This document shows, in pieces, positions 37,112 to 45,459 of a stretch of DNA of 64,000 bases. How positions within the stretch are numbered: position 1 is the stretch's first letter; the number at the start of each line of letters is the position of its first letter. The notes under the pieces were generated by a model that ran no database searches, was not told the origin of the DNA, and was given only the letters and a program-made list of their open reading frames with translations. A program made the translations under genes and the position numbers. Source of the DNA: Goodfellowiella coeruleoviolacea (GTDB lineage: Bacteria > Actinomycetota > Actinomycetes > Mycobacteriales > Pseudonocardiaceae); contig NZ_JAMTCK010000002.1 in assembly GCF_024171785.1 (NCBI RefSeq), forward strand, positions 372,001 to 436,000, given 5' to 3'.

Positions 37112-38272
37112 GTGCCTATCACGGATCCACCGCGCGTGGTGCTGGCCGGCACAGCCGGCCACGCCCGCCGGCACCTACGGCGGCTTCGCGAACTGCACGA
37201 CCGGAGACGGGTGGTGCTGGCCGGGGTGTGCGACATCCGCGACCCGGACGACGAGGCGCTGGCGCTGCTGCCGCGCGGCGCCTCGGTGCACGGACACGTC
37301 GACGAGCTGCTGGCCGCCTGCGCGCCAGCCGTCGCGGTGGTGGCCACGCCACCGCACACCCACCTCGACCTGGCCAGGCGCGTGCTCTGCCACGGCAGTG
37401 ACCTGCTGCTGGAAATGCCGCCCGTGCCCGACCTCGGCGGCTTCGAGGAACTGGTCGCGCTCGCCGAGCGGACCGGGCGCGCCTGCCAGGTCGGCTTCCA
37501 GAGCTTCGGCTCACCCGGGTTCGCGGTGTTGCGGGCGGCCATCGACGCCGGGGAGCTGGGCGAGGTGGTCGGGGTCGGCGCGGTCGGCGCGTGGACCCGC
37601 ACCGACTCCTACTACCGCCGCAACGCCTGGGCCGGCCGGCGCTGGCTGGACGGACAGCCCGTGGTGGACGGCGTGCTGACCAACCCGTTCTCGCACGCGG
37701 TGGCCTCGGCGCTGGCCGTGGTCGGCGCGGCCGACCGGATGCCCGAGGAGGTCACCGTCGAACTGCACCGCGCCAGGGACATCGAGGCGGACGACACCTC
37801 GTGCGTGCGCATCCGCTGCGCGGGCAAGCCGGAGGTCGTGGTGGCCGGCTCGCTGTGCGCGGAACTCGACCACGAGCCGTACCTGGTGGTGCACGGCACC
37901 AGGGGCCGCGCGGTGCTGCGCTACAAGACGGACCTGGTGCAGATCAACGACCGGCTGCTGCGCGTGCCGCCGCCCACCGACCTGCTGGAGAACCTCCTGG
38001 ACCACCGGAGTGACCCGCACGGTGTGCCCCTGCTGTCCCCGCTGCGCAACGCCAGGGGGTTCACCGGTGTGCTGCAGGCCGTGCGGGAGGCGCCCGATCC
38101 GGTGCCCATCCCCGCCGGGTGGACCAGGACCGAGGGGTGCGGGGCCAGTGCCCGCCGGGTGATCAGGGGCATCGACGTGGAGGTCGCCGCCGCTGCCGAG
38201 CGGCTCGCGCTGTTCTCCGAACTGGGGGTGCCCTGGGCGGTCTCCGGCGCCGCCCGCTGTGTCCGGTCCTGA
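37112..38272 (+). CDS. Gfo/Idh/MocA-like protein lacking the catalytic EKP lysine
   Basis: The 386-residue product has the Rossmann start PRVVLAGTAGHARRH and the loop VVATPPHTHLDLARR, but the EKP motif that carries the usual catalytic lysine reads Glu101-Met102-Pro103 (LLLEMPPVPD). The glycine-rich dinucleotide motif is also altered. It may be a non-catalytic partner of the oxidoreductase at 34291, or use a different proton donor. GTG at 37112 has GGGAGG five bases upstream; ATG at 37109 would be too close to it. Two hairpins follow the stop. Confidence 0.8.
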   Translation: MPITDPPRVVLAGTAGHARRHLRRLRELHDRRRVVLAGVCDIRDPDDEALALLPRGASVHGHVDELLAACAPAVAVVATPPHTHLDLARRVLCHGSDLLLEMPPVPDLGGFEELVALAERTGRACQVGFQSFGSPGFAVLRAAIDAGELGEVVGVGAVGAWTRTDSYYRRNAWAGRRWLDGQPVVDGVLTNPFSHAVASALAVVGAADRMPEEVTVELHRARDIEADDTSCVRIRCAGKPEVVVAGSLCAELDHEPYLVVHGTRGRAVLRYKTDLVQINDRLLRVPPPTDLLENLLDHRSDPHGVPLLSPLRNARGFTGVLQAVREAPDPVPIPAGWTRTEGCGASARRVIRGIDVEVAAAAERLALFSELGVPWAVSGAARCVRS

Positions 38273-38323
38273 GCGGGCCCGGCACACACCGGTCGGGCTC
38301 GAATCGGGATTTCGAACACGTCT

Positions 38324-38385
38324 CGTCCGCTGAGGCGGACGTCGCGCGGGCCGTGGCGGTTGGCCGGTGCCGGCCGCCACGGCCC
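38324..38385 (+). terminator. Tandem stem-loops after the Gfo/Idh gene
   Basis: CGTCCGC-TGAG-GCGGACG (38324-38341) is followed by a 12-bp perfect stem, GGGCCGTGGCGG (38348-38359) with CCGCCACGGCCC (38374-38385). The pair should stop transcription from the preceding cluster and isolate the importer at 38726. Confidence 0.68.
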
Positions 38386-38475
38386 GTCAGTGTTGACGGG
38401 AAGCCGCTGTCGCTGCCACTGTCCGGGGTGGCCGCGCCGCCGCTGCCTTCCGTGCTGCCCGCAACCGGCTCGCCG

Positions 38476-38489
38476 GGAAAGCTCTTTCC
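38476..38489. promoter_or_regulatory. Catabolite-type palindrome upstream of the CUT2 operon
   Basis: GGAAAG (38476-38481) and CTTTCC (38484-38489) form a perfect inverted repeat around CT. It is similar to the site at 36856 and lies about 240 bp before the binding-protein gene. The binding factor is unknown. Confidence 0.42.
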
Positions 38490-38676
38490 TGGCGAACTTC
38501 CCCGGTTTTCCGTCGGATGCACCAAAGGGACGACCGGTCACGGGGCCAACTGGGGCAACCGTTGCCCGCGCTGGCCGCAGGCGCTGCCGCAGCGGTGCGC
38601 ACTGCGCCGTCCGGGTGGTATCGACTGTGCCGTCCGGGGGTTGACGTTGCATCCCAGTAACCCTAGTTTCATCCAC

Positions 38677-38704
38677 AATATCGAATCTCGTTCGATATTT
38701 CGGA
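38677..38704. promoter_or_regulatory. Candidate IclR operator of the CUT2 importer operon
   Basis: AATATCGAA (38677-38685) and TTCGATATT (38691-38699) form a perfect 9-bp inverted repeat. The right half continues to TTCGATATTTCGGA (38691-38704), which fits the motif TYCGA-N4-TCGRA seen at the arabinan locus. The site ends 21 bp before the start codon, so it lies across the promoter or leader. Confidence 0.72.
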
Positions 38705-38725
38705 CATCCTGTGGAGGGGATCACG

Positions 38726-39772
38726 ATGCGGCTGAGCAAGGCGCTTCCCGTGGCCTGCGCGTTGGTGACCGCACTTGTGGCCACGGCCTGCGGCTCCAAC
38801 TCCGACACCGCCGGCGGCCAGCAGCAGGGCAGCGACAAGGGGAGCAGCCAGAGCCAGGCCGAGGCCAGCGAACTGGCCAAGCGGTTGGGCATTCCCGAGG
38901 TCAAGGGCGCCTCCGGGGACAGCTACGTGTTCCTGCCCAAGTCGTTGGACAACCCGTACTGGGACGACGCGCGCAAGGGCATGGAGGAGGCGGCCGGCCG
39001 ACTGGGCGTGACCGCGGAGTTCCTGGGACCGCAGACCACCGACGTCGGCCAGCAGGTGCAGATCTTCGAGGCGGCGCTGGCCCGCAAGCCCAAGGGCATC
39101 GCCATCTCCCCGAACGACCCCAACTCGGTGCAGGCCACCATCGCCAAGGCGCGCGAGCAGGGCATCAACGTGATCGCCTGGGACTCCCCGGTGCCGAACA
39201 GCCAGGTGCAGGGCTACATCGGCACCGACAACACCACCGCGGGCCGGACCTTCGGTGAGAACCTGATCAAGGAGATCGGCGGCAAGGGCAAGATCGCCGT
39301 CATCGTCGGCTCGCTCGGCGCGGTCAACAGCCAGCAGCGGCTGACCGGCCTCAAGGACGCGCTGGCCACCTCGCCCGAGGTCGAACTGGTGGCCACCGAG
39401 GAGTCCAACGACAGCATCGCCACCGCGGCCAGCAAGACCGAGGCCATCCTGTCCGCGCACCCGGACATCGCCGCCATCGTCGGCATCAACGCCGGGGACG
39501 CGCCGGGTGCGGCCACCGCGCTGCAGCAGTCCAACCGCTGCGGCAAGGTCAAGGTGGCCGGCTTCGACGCGATCCAGCAGTCCCGCGACCTGATGCGCAC
39601 CGGCTGCGTGCAGCTGCTGGTCTCGCAGCGCCCCTACGGCATGACCGCGGCGGCGCTGCAGATGCTGGTCGCCATGACCGCCAACCAGCCGCCGGCCACC
39701 ACCGAGCTGGACACCGGCGTCGTCGCGATCACCCAGGCCAACCTCGCCGAGTTCGAGAAGACCACGGCGTGA
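38726..39772 (+). CDS. Ribose-type sugar-binding lipoprotein (CUT2)
   Basis: The 348-residue product is a periplasmic-binding-protein type I protein: lipobox ATAC (Cys22), VFLPKSLDNPYWDDARKGME at the first lobe and GINAGDAPGAATALQQSN in the second. CUT2 binding proteins capture monosaccharides such as ribose, galactose or arabinose. ATG has GGAGGGGA five bases upstream. Its stop overlaps the ATPase start. The IclR-type operator in front links it to the arabinan locus 12 kb away, which suggests L-arabinose or a close relative as ligand. Confidence 0.88.
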   Translation: MRLSKALPVACALVTALVATACGSNSDTAGGQQQGSDKGSSQSQAEASELAKRLGIPEVKGASGDSYVFLPKSLDNPYWDDARKGMEEAAGRLGVTAEFLGPQTTDVGQQVQIFEAALARKPKGIAISPNDPNSVQATIAKAREQGINVIAWDSPVPNSQVQGYIGTDNTTAGRTFGENLIKEIGGKGKIAVIVGSLGAVNSQQRLTGLKDALATSPEVELVATEESNDSIATAASKTEAILSAHPDIAAIVGINAGDAPGAATALQQSNRCGKVKVAGFDAIQQSRDLMRTGCVQLLVSQRPYGMTAAALQMLVAMTANQPPATTELDTGVVAITQANLAEFEKTTA

Positions 39773-41319
39773 CCGGCACCGAGGAGCAGGCGGCCGTTCC
39801 CCTGGTGCGGATGACCGGGATCAGCAAGAGCTATCCCGGGGTGCGCGCCCTGGCCGAGGTCGACCTGACCGTGCGGGCGGGCGAGGTGCTGGCGCTGGTC
39901 GGGGAGAACGGCGCCGGCAAGTCCACCCTGCTCAAGGTGCTCGGCGGGGTGGTCAGCCCGGATGCGGGTCAGGTGGAGATCGCCGGCGAGCCGGTGCGGC
40001 TGGCCGGGCCGCGCGACTCCCAGCGGCACGGCATCGCCGTCATCCACCAGGAGCTGACCCTGGCCCCGGACCTGTCCGTGGCCGAGAACGTGATGGTGGG
40101 TCGGGAGCCCCGGACCAGGGCCGGGCTGGTGGACCGGTCCGCCATGGCCAGCGCCACCCGGTCCGCCCTGGCGGAACTCGGTGTCCAGGTGGACCCGTGG
40201 ACCCCGGTGGGCCGGCTGTCCCTGGCCCGCCAGCAGATGGTCGAGGTGGCCAGGGCACTGGCCCAGCGGGCCCGACTGATCATCATGGACGAGCCCACCT
40301 CGGCGCTGACCGAGGACGAGGTGGACCGGCTGCTGGCCACCGTGCGCCGGCTGCGCGACAACGGCGTGGCCGTGGTCTACGTCAGCCACCGGATGCGCGA
40401 GATCTTCGAGGTGGCCGACCGGATCACGGTGATGCGCGACGGTCAGGTCACCGGCGTGCTGCCGGCCGCGCAGACCGACCCGGACGACCTGGTCACCCGC
40501 ATGGTGGGCCGGGAGATCGACCGGTTGTTCGGCGAGCACGGCCGGGCCGGCGTCGGCGAGGTCGTGCTGGAGGTGCGCGGGCTGCGCGCCGGCCCCCGGG
40601 TCCGGGACGTGTCCTTCCAGGTGCGGGCCGGTGAGGTGGTCGGCATGGCCGGGCTGGTCGGCTCCGGCCGCACCGAGACGGCCAAGGCGGTGTTCGGCGC
40701 GGAACCGATCACCGCGGGCGAGGTGCGGCTGCGGGGCCGGCCGGTGCGGTTCCGCCACCCCGGCCTGGCCATCCGGGCCGGGCTGGCCTACCTGTCCGAG
40801 GACCGCAAGCTGACCGGGCTGTTCCTGGACCAGCCGGTGCGGTCCAACATCGCGGTGACCGTGCCGCGTCAGGTCGCCAGCCGGGGCTGGTTCCAGCCCC
40901 GCCGGGAGCGTCGGCTGGCCGAGCGGTTCCGGGCCGCGCTGCGCATCGTCTGTCCCGGGGTGGACGCCCGGGTCGGCGGTCTGTCCGGCGGCAACCAGCA
41001 GAAGGTGGCACTGGCCAAGTGGCTGGCCACCGAACCGGCCGTGCTGCTGCTGGACGAGCCGACCAGGGGTGTCGACATCGGCGCCAAGGCGGAGATCTAC
41101 CGGATCATCCGCGGACTGGCCGCCGAGGGTGTGGGAATCGTGTTGATCTCCAGCGAGCTGACCGAGGTGCTCGGGATGAGTGACCGGATCGTGGTGCTGT
41201 GCGAGGGCCGGACGGCGGGCGAACTCGCCGCCGACGAGGCCACCGAGGAAGGAGTGGTCGCGTTGGCCACCGGGGTGCGGGCGCGGCCCGCCGACGCTGC
41301 CGGGGAGGCCCGGTCATGA
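39769..41319 (+). CDS. CUT2 sugar ABC importer ATPase, two-domain
   Basis: The 516-residue product contains two fused nucleotide-binding domains as in RbsA/MglA/AraG. The first has Walker A GENGAGKST, a signature region beginning LSLARQQM and Walker B LIIMDEPTSAL. The second has a degenerate Walker A (GLVGSGRTE), the signature LSGGNQQK and LLLDEPTRGVD. It powers import with the permease at 41316. GTG at 39769 overlaps the preceding stop (GTGA) and its own stop overlaps the permease start (ATGA), so all three genes are coupled. Confidence 0.93.
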   Translation: MTGTEEQAAVPLVRMTGISKSYPGVRALAEVDLTVRAGEVLALVGENGAGKSTLLKVLGGVVSPDAGQVEIAGEPVRLAGPRDSQRHGIAVIHQELTLAPDLSVAENVMVGREPRTRAGLVDRSAMASATRSALAELGVQVDPWTPVGRLSLARQQMVEVARALAQRARLIIMDEPTSALTEDEVDRLLATVRRLRDNGVAVVYVSHRMREIFEVADRITVMRDGQVTGVLPAAQTDPDDLVTRMVGREIDRLFGEHGRAGVGEVVLEVRGLRAGPRVRDVSFQVRAGEVVGMAGLVGSGRTETAKAVFGAEPITAGEVRLRGRPVRFRHPGLAIRAGLAYLSEDRKLTGLFLDQPVRSNIAVTVPRQVASRGWFQPRRERRLAERFRAALRIVCPGVDARVGGLSGGNQQKVALAKWLATEPAVLLLDEPTRGVDIGAKAEIYRIIRGLAAEGVGIVLISSELTEVLGMSDRIVVLCEGRTAGELAADEATEEGVVALATGVRARPADAAGEARS

Positions 41320-42329
41320 CGAGCACCGCCACCGCCGGCTCCCCACCGGACAACGCGATCGCCCCGGACGAGCAGCGCGAGCCGTGGTGGCGCCGCGCCC
41401 TGCGGGCCAGGGAACTGGGCCTGCTCGTCGTGGTGGCCGCGATCATCGTGGTGCTCGGCCTGGTCACCGACAACTTCGTCACCGTGGACAACCTGGTGGT
41501 GATGGCCAGGCAGGCGGCCCTGGTGGTGATCATCGCGCTGGGCATGACCTTCGTGATCGCCACGGGCGGCATCGACCTGTCGGTCGGCTCGGTCGTCGCG
41601 CTGACCTCGGTGGCCACCGGCTACTGGGTGATCAGCGCCGACCTGCCCTTCGCCGTGGCCATCCCGCTGGCCGTGGCCACCGGACTGGCCTGCGGCCTGG
41701 TCAACGGCGCGCTCATCCTGCTCACCAGGGTGCCACCGTTCATCATCACCCTGGGCATGCTCGGCATCGCCCGCGGCGTGGCCCTCGGCCTGACCAGCGG
41801 CTCCACCAAGACCGGGTTCGGCGCCCCGTTCCTGGCCCTGGGCCAGGGCTCCTGGCTGGGCATTCCCATCCCGGTGTGGGTGGCGCTGGTGCTGGCCGTG
41901 CTCGCCCACCTGGTGCTCACCCGCACCGTGCTGGGCCGGCACGTCTACTTCGTCGGCTCCAACGAGCCGGCGGCGCAGCTGTCCGGCATCCGGGTCGACC
42001 GGGTGAAGCTGTTCGTCTACGCGGTGGCCGGCACCATGGCCGCGCTGTCCAGCCTGCTGGAGACCGCCCGGCTGTCGGTGGCCCAGCCCAGCGCCGGGGT
42101 CGGCTACGAGCTGACCGCCATCGGCGCGGTGGTGATCGGCGGGGCCAGCCTGTTCGGCGGCAGCGGGTCGATCCTGGGCACGGTGCTGGGCGGGACGCTG
42201 CTCACCCTGATCACCAACGGCCTGATCGCCCTCCAGGTCAGCGCCTACTGGCAGCAGGCCGTGCAGGGACTGGTGATCATCGCCGCGGTGACCCTCAACG
42301 AGTGGCGGTCACGCCGCTCGCCGGGGTGA
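41316..42329 (+). CDS. CUT2 sugar ABC permease
   Basis: The 337-residue product is an RbsC/AraH-type permease that forms a homodimer. The family signature ALGMTFVIATGGIDLSVGS is complete, and the C-terminal part has GAVVIGGASLFGGSGSILGT. About ten membrane segments are visible after a hydrophilic 35-residue N-terminus. It ends the importer operon; the next gene is an unrelated TetR regulator 94 bp on. Confidence 0.92.
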   Translation: MTSTATAGSPPDNAIAPDEQREPWWRRALRARELGLLVVVAAIIVVLGLVTDNFVTVDNLVVMARQAALVVIIALGMTFVIATGGIDLSVGSVVALTSVATGYWVISADLPFAVAIPLAVATGLACGLVNGALILLTRVPPFIITLGMLGIARGVALGLTSGSTKTGFGAPFLALGQGSWLGIPIPVWVALVLAVLAHLVLTRTVLGRHVYFVGSNEPAAQLSGIRVDRVKLFVYAVAGTMAALSSLLETARLSVAQPSAGVGYELTAIGAVVIGGASLFGGSGSILGTVLGGTLLTLITNGLIALQVSAYWQQAVQGLVIIAAVTLNEWRSRRSPG

Positions 42330-42423
42330 GGCGGGCCCACCACGATCCACTGTGGACACCCCAGGTCGGTCCGCGGTGGACCGGATTTGCGCTCGGTCGT
42401 GCCGGCGCACCATGTTGGTGGGC

Positions 42424-43026
42424 ATGACAACCGAGCGGGAAGAGCGGTCCAGGAAGCAGCGCGCGGTCGACGCGGCGATCGAGGTGATCGCCGCGGACGG
42501 CCTGCGCGGGCTGACCCACCGGGCGGTGGACGCCAGGGCGAACCTGCCACCGGGCAGCACCAGCAGCTGCTTCCGCACCAGGCTCGCCCTGCTGGCCGCC
42601 GTGCTGGACCGGCTGGTCGAGGCGGAACAGGACGTGCTCGCGGGCATCCCGGTCACCGGCTGGTCGATCGCCACCCCCGCGCACGTCGCCAGGATCGCCG
42701 ACACCCTGACCGACCTGCTGGTCCACTGGCTGGGGCCGGCCAGGGCGCGCACCAGGGCCCGGCTGGAGCTGTACCTGGACGCGGCGCGCCGCACCGAGCT
42801 GGCACCGGAACTGGCCATGGCCAACCGGCGGTTCGTGGACCGGGCCGCCGAGGGCTTCCGCGCGGTGGGGCTGCCCGACCCGGAGGAGTCGGCGCGGCTG
42901 CTGCTGGCGCAGTTGGACGGCCTGCTCTACGACGCGCTGGCCCGTCCGTTCCTCGGCGGTGACGACCGGGAGCGGCTGCGCCGTTCGGTCGACGTGGTGC
43001 TGCGCGGCCACCTCGGCCAGCGGTAG
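42424..43026 (+). CDS. TetR-family regulator
   Basis: The 200-residue product has a TetR-type HTH at the N-terminus (RKQRAVDAAIEVIAADGLRG, then THRAVDARANLPPGSTSSCF) and an all-helical ligand domain. It lies upstream of and on the same strand as a P450 gene, and tandem palindromes sit between the two. Several in-frame starts exist (42412, 42418, 42424) and none has a clear ribosome binding site; ATG 42424 gives the normal N-terminus. It likely represses the P450 gene until a hydrophobic ligand is present. Confidence 0.85.
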   Translation: MTTEREERSRKQRAVDAAIEVIAADGLRGLTHRAVDARANLPPGSTSSCFRTRLALLAAVLDRLVEAEQDVLAGIPVTGWSIATPAHVARIADTLTDLLVHWLGPARARTRARLELYLDAARRTELAPELAMANRRFVDRAAEGFRAVGLPDPEESARLLLAQLDGLLYDALARPFLGGDDRERLRRSVDVVLRGHLGQR

Positions 43027-43033
43027 CCTTCCG

Positions 43034-43063
43034 CTACAGCTGTAGTCGCTACAGCTGTAGCGA
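43034..43063. promoter_or_regulatory. Tandem palindromic operators between TetR and P450 genes
   Basis: CTACAGCTGTAG occurs twice, at 43034-43045 and 43049-43060, with a 15-bp period. The second copy extends to an 18-bp perfect palindrome, TCGCTACAGCTGTAGCGA (43046-43063). The pair starts 7 bp after the TetR stop and ends 14 bp before the P450 start, overlapping its leader. Such inverted repeats are typical TetR-family sites. Confidence 0.82.
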
Positions 43064-43077
43064 ACTGGGGAGGCTGG

Positions 43078-44397
43078 ATGACCGCGATCACGACCCCGAC
43101 GACCTGTGGTGCGCCCCGTCCCGTGCGGTACTGGCCGGCCGAACTGCTGCTGGCCGGCTACCGCCGGTTCGGACCGGTGTTCGGCTCCGGCGGCCGCCAC
43201 GGCTTCGTGTACCTGCTCGGTGCCGAGGCCAACCGGTTCGTCCTGGCCAACTCGGCGCTGTTCCGGTGGCGCGACGCGTTCGCCTCGCTGATGCCGGTCG
43301 ACGGCGAGACGGCGCTGATCGTCAGCGACGGGGCGGACCACCACCGGCGCCGCCGGCTGGTGCAGCCGGCCATGCACCACCGGCAGATCACCGGCTACCT
43401 GGCGGTCATGGCGGAGAACGCGGACGCCGTCATCGGCCGGTGGCGGCCCGGCCAGGTCGTCGACGTGTACCAGCAGCTGCGCTCGGCGATCCGGCGCAGC
43501 ACCATCCAGTCGCTGTTCGGCCGGCGGCTGGCCGCCGGCGCCGACTTCTTCGGCGAGCGGTTGCAGGCCCTGCTGGACCTGACCGACCGGCTGCCGCAGG
43601 TGGTGACCGCGCACCAGCGGCTGCGCACCCCGCTGTGGCGGCGGGCCATGACCGCCAGGGCCGAGGTCGACCAGCGCCTGTTCGCCGAGATCGAGCGAAC
43701 CCGGCGCGGCGGCGCGGACACCGACGACCACGTGCTGGCCACCCTGGTGCACGGCCGCGACGAGGACGGCGCCGGCCTGAGCGACCAGGAGGTCCGCGAC
43801 CAGTCGGTGTCGCTGATCGCCGCGGGCTACGAGACCACCAGCGCCGCCATGGCCTGGGCCGTGTACTTCCTGCTGACCACGCCGAACGCCTGGGAGCGGG
43901 CCCGCGCCGAGGTCAGCGCGGTGCTCGGGGACCGCCCGCCGGGCCCGGCCGACCTGCGCGCGCTGACCTACCTCAACGGCGTCGTGCACGAGACGCTGCG
44001 GCTGTGCCCGCCCGGGGTGGTGGTGCCGCGCAAGGTGGTGCGCGACTTCGCGTTCGCCGGGCGCACCGTGCGGGCCGGCAGCACGCTGCTCTACAGCCCG
44101 TACGTGACCCACCGGCTGCCCGAACTGTGGCCGCGGCCGCTGCAGTTCCTGCCGGAGCGCTGGGACGCCAGCCAGCCCGGCTACCGCAAGCCGGGTCCGC
44201 ACGAGTTCCTGCCGTTCGGCGGTGGTCCGCACCGGTGCGTCGGCTCGGTGCTGGCGACCACCGAGCTGACCGTGATGCTCGCCCGGCTGGTGGCGCGCAC
44301 CTCGCTGCGGTTGCCCGCCCAGCGCGTCCGGCCGGTCAGCCTGGCCGCGATGCGGCCCCGGCACGGCCTGCGCGTCGAAGTGCTCGACCGCGGCTGA
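43078..44397 (+). CDS. Cytochrome P450
   Basis: The 439-residue product is a cytosolic P450 monooxygenase. The I-helix oxygen-binding motif reads AAGYETTS, the K-helix ExxR is ETLR, and the haem loop FGGGPHRCVG gives Cys387 as the axial ligand. The sequence style (PERWD and HEFLPFGGG blocks) is nearer to the eukaryote-like class than to the usual actinomycete biosynthetic P450s. No ferredoxin or reductase gene is adjacent. Expression is probably controlled by the TetR regulator through the tandem palindromes. The substrate is unknown. Confidence 0.92.
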   Translation: MTAITTPTTCGAPRPVRYWPAELLLAGYRRFGPVFGSGGRHGFVYLLGAEANRFVLANSALFRWRDAFASLMPVDGETALIVSDGADHHRRRRLVQPAMHHRQITGYLAVMAENADAVIGRWRPGQVVDVYQQLRSAIRRSTIQSLFGRRLAAGADFFGERLQALLDLTDRLPQVVTAHQRLRTPLWRRAMTARAEVDQRLFAEIERTRRGGADTDDHVLATLVHGRDEDGAGLSDQEVRDQSVSLIAAGYETTSAAMAWAVYFLLTTPNAWERARAEVSAVLGDRPPGPADLRALTYLNGVVHETLRLCPPGVVVPRKVVRDFAFAGRTVRAGSTLLYSPYVTHRLPELWPRPLQFLPERWDASQPGYRKPGPHEFLPFGGGPHRCVGSVLATTELTVMLARLVARTSLRLPAQRVRPVSLAAMRPRHGLRVEVLDRG

Positions 44398-44405
44398 GCG
44401 CCGCC

Positions 44406-45287
44406 TCACCCGGTGGTGAACACCTGGCGGGCCCGCTGGATCAGGGTGCGCGCGGCCGGGCTGATCGGGCCCTGGGCCCGCCAGGCGAGGGCGAGGCAGC
44501 CGCGCAGTTCCGGGTCGGTGATGGTCAGCGCGTGCAGGTCGGGGTGGGTGGTGGCGAGCGAGACGGGCAGGACCGCCACACCCAGCCCGCGCGCGGCGAG
44601 TTCCCCGAGCACGGCGGGGTTGCCGGCCTCGAAGGCGATGCGCGGCACGAACCCGGCCGCGGCGCAGGCGGCGTCCAGGTGCGAGCGGATGCCGGTGCCC
44701 GGCGGCAGGCTGATCAGCGGCTGGTCGCGCAGCTCGGTCAGCGGGATCGCGGTGTGCCTGGCCAGGTCGTGGCCCGGGCTGACGGCCGCGGCGATCTCCT
44801 CGTCCACGATGGTGTGCAGCCCGAGGTCCGGCGGTGTCTCGGCGCCGAGCGCGATGATCGCCGCGTCCAGCCGGCCACTGCGCAGCCCGTCGACCAGCTG
44901 GTCGGAGTTGGCCTCGGTGAGGGTGATCTCCACCCCGGGGTGGTCCTCGTGGAACTCGGCCAGCAGCGCGGGCAGGTTGGCGTCGTGCGAGGTCACCGTG
45001 CCGACCGCGACCCGGCCGCGCACCAGCCCGGTCAGCTCGTCCACGGCGAGGCGCGCGCTGGCCACCGCCGCGAGCGCGGCCCTGGCGTGCGGGAGCACGG
45101 CCGCGCCCGCCTCGGTCAACCGCACCGAACGGCCGGAGCGGTCCAGCAGTTCCTGGCCGAGTTCCCGCTCCAGCCGGCGGATCTGCGCGCTGACCCCGGG
45201 CTGGGCCACGTGCACCCGCTGCGCCGCTCTGGTGAAGCTGGCTTCCTCCACCACGGCGACGAAGTACTCCAACTGCCGAAGCTCCAT
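44406..45287 (-). CDS. LysR-family regulator
   Basis: The 293-residue product has the LysR HTH at the N-terminus (LRQLEYFVAVVEEASFTRAA with QPGVSAQIRRLERELG) and a two-lobed effector domain. It is divergent from an FAD monooxygenase, its probable target. The A+T-rich region upstream of the start (TTATAGATACAA) fits a LysR T-N11-A type site, but this is weak evidence. The inducer is probably an aromatic or the monooxygenase substrate. Confidence 0.9.
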   Translation of the reverse strand: MELRQLEYFVAVVEEASFTRAAQRVHVAQPGVSAQIRRLERELGQELLDRSGRSVRLTEAGAAVLPHARAALAAVASARLAVDELTGLVRGRVAVGTVTSHDANLPALLAEFHEDHPGVEITLTEANSDQLVDGLRSGRLDAAIIALGAETPPDLGLHTIVDEEIAAAVSPGHDLARHTAIPLTELRDQPLISLPPGTGIRSHLDAACAAAGFVPRIAFEAGNPAVLGELAARGLGVAVLPVSLATTHPDLHALTITDPELRGCLALAWRAQGPISPAARTLIQRARQVFTTG

Positions 45288-45459
45288 AACAACAGATTAT
45301 AGATACAAGAACAACCAGATGTTGGACTTATGGAGTGGTCGGGCGCAGGCTGGGTGACGACCAAGGGAGAACGACCACGACCACCTGCGACACCGCCGTC
45401 ACCACGCCGGTCTCCACCGGAGTGACGGCCACCGGCCGAGGTGGGAATCGGAGCTGACC

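Noticed and set aside
38303-38316. ATCGGGATTTCGAA as a further IclR site
   Set aside because: Only one half fits TYCGA-N4-TCGRA and it lies over 400 bp from the importer start, before a terminator.
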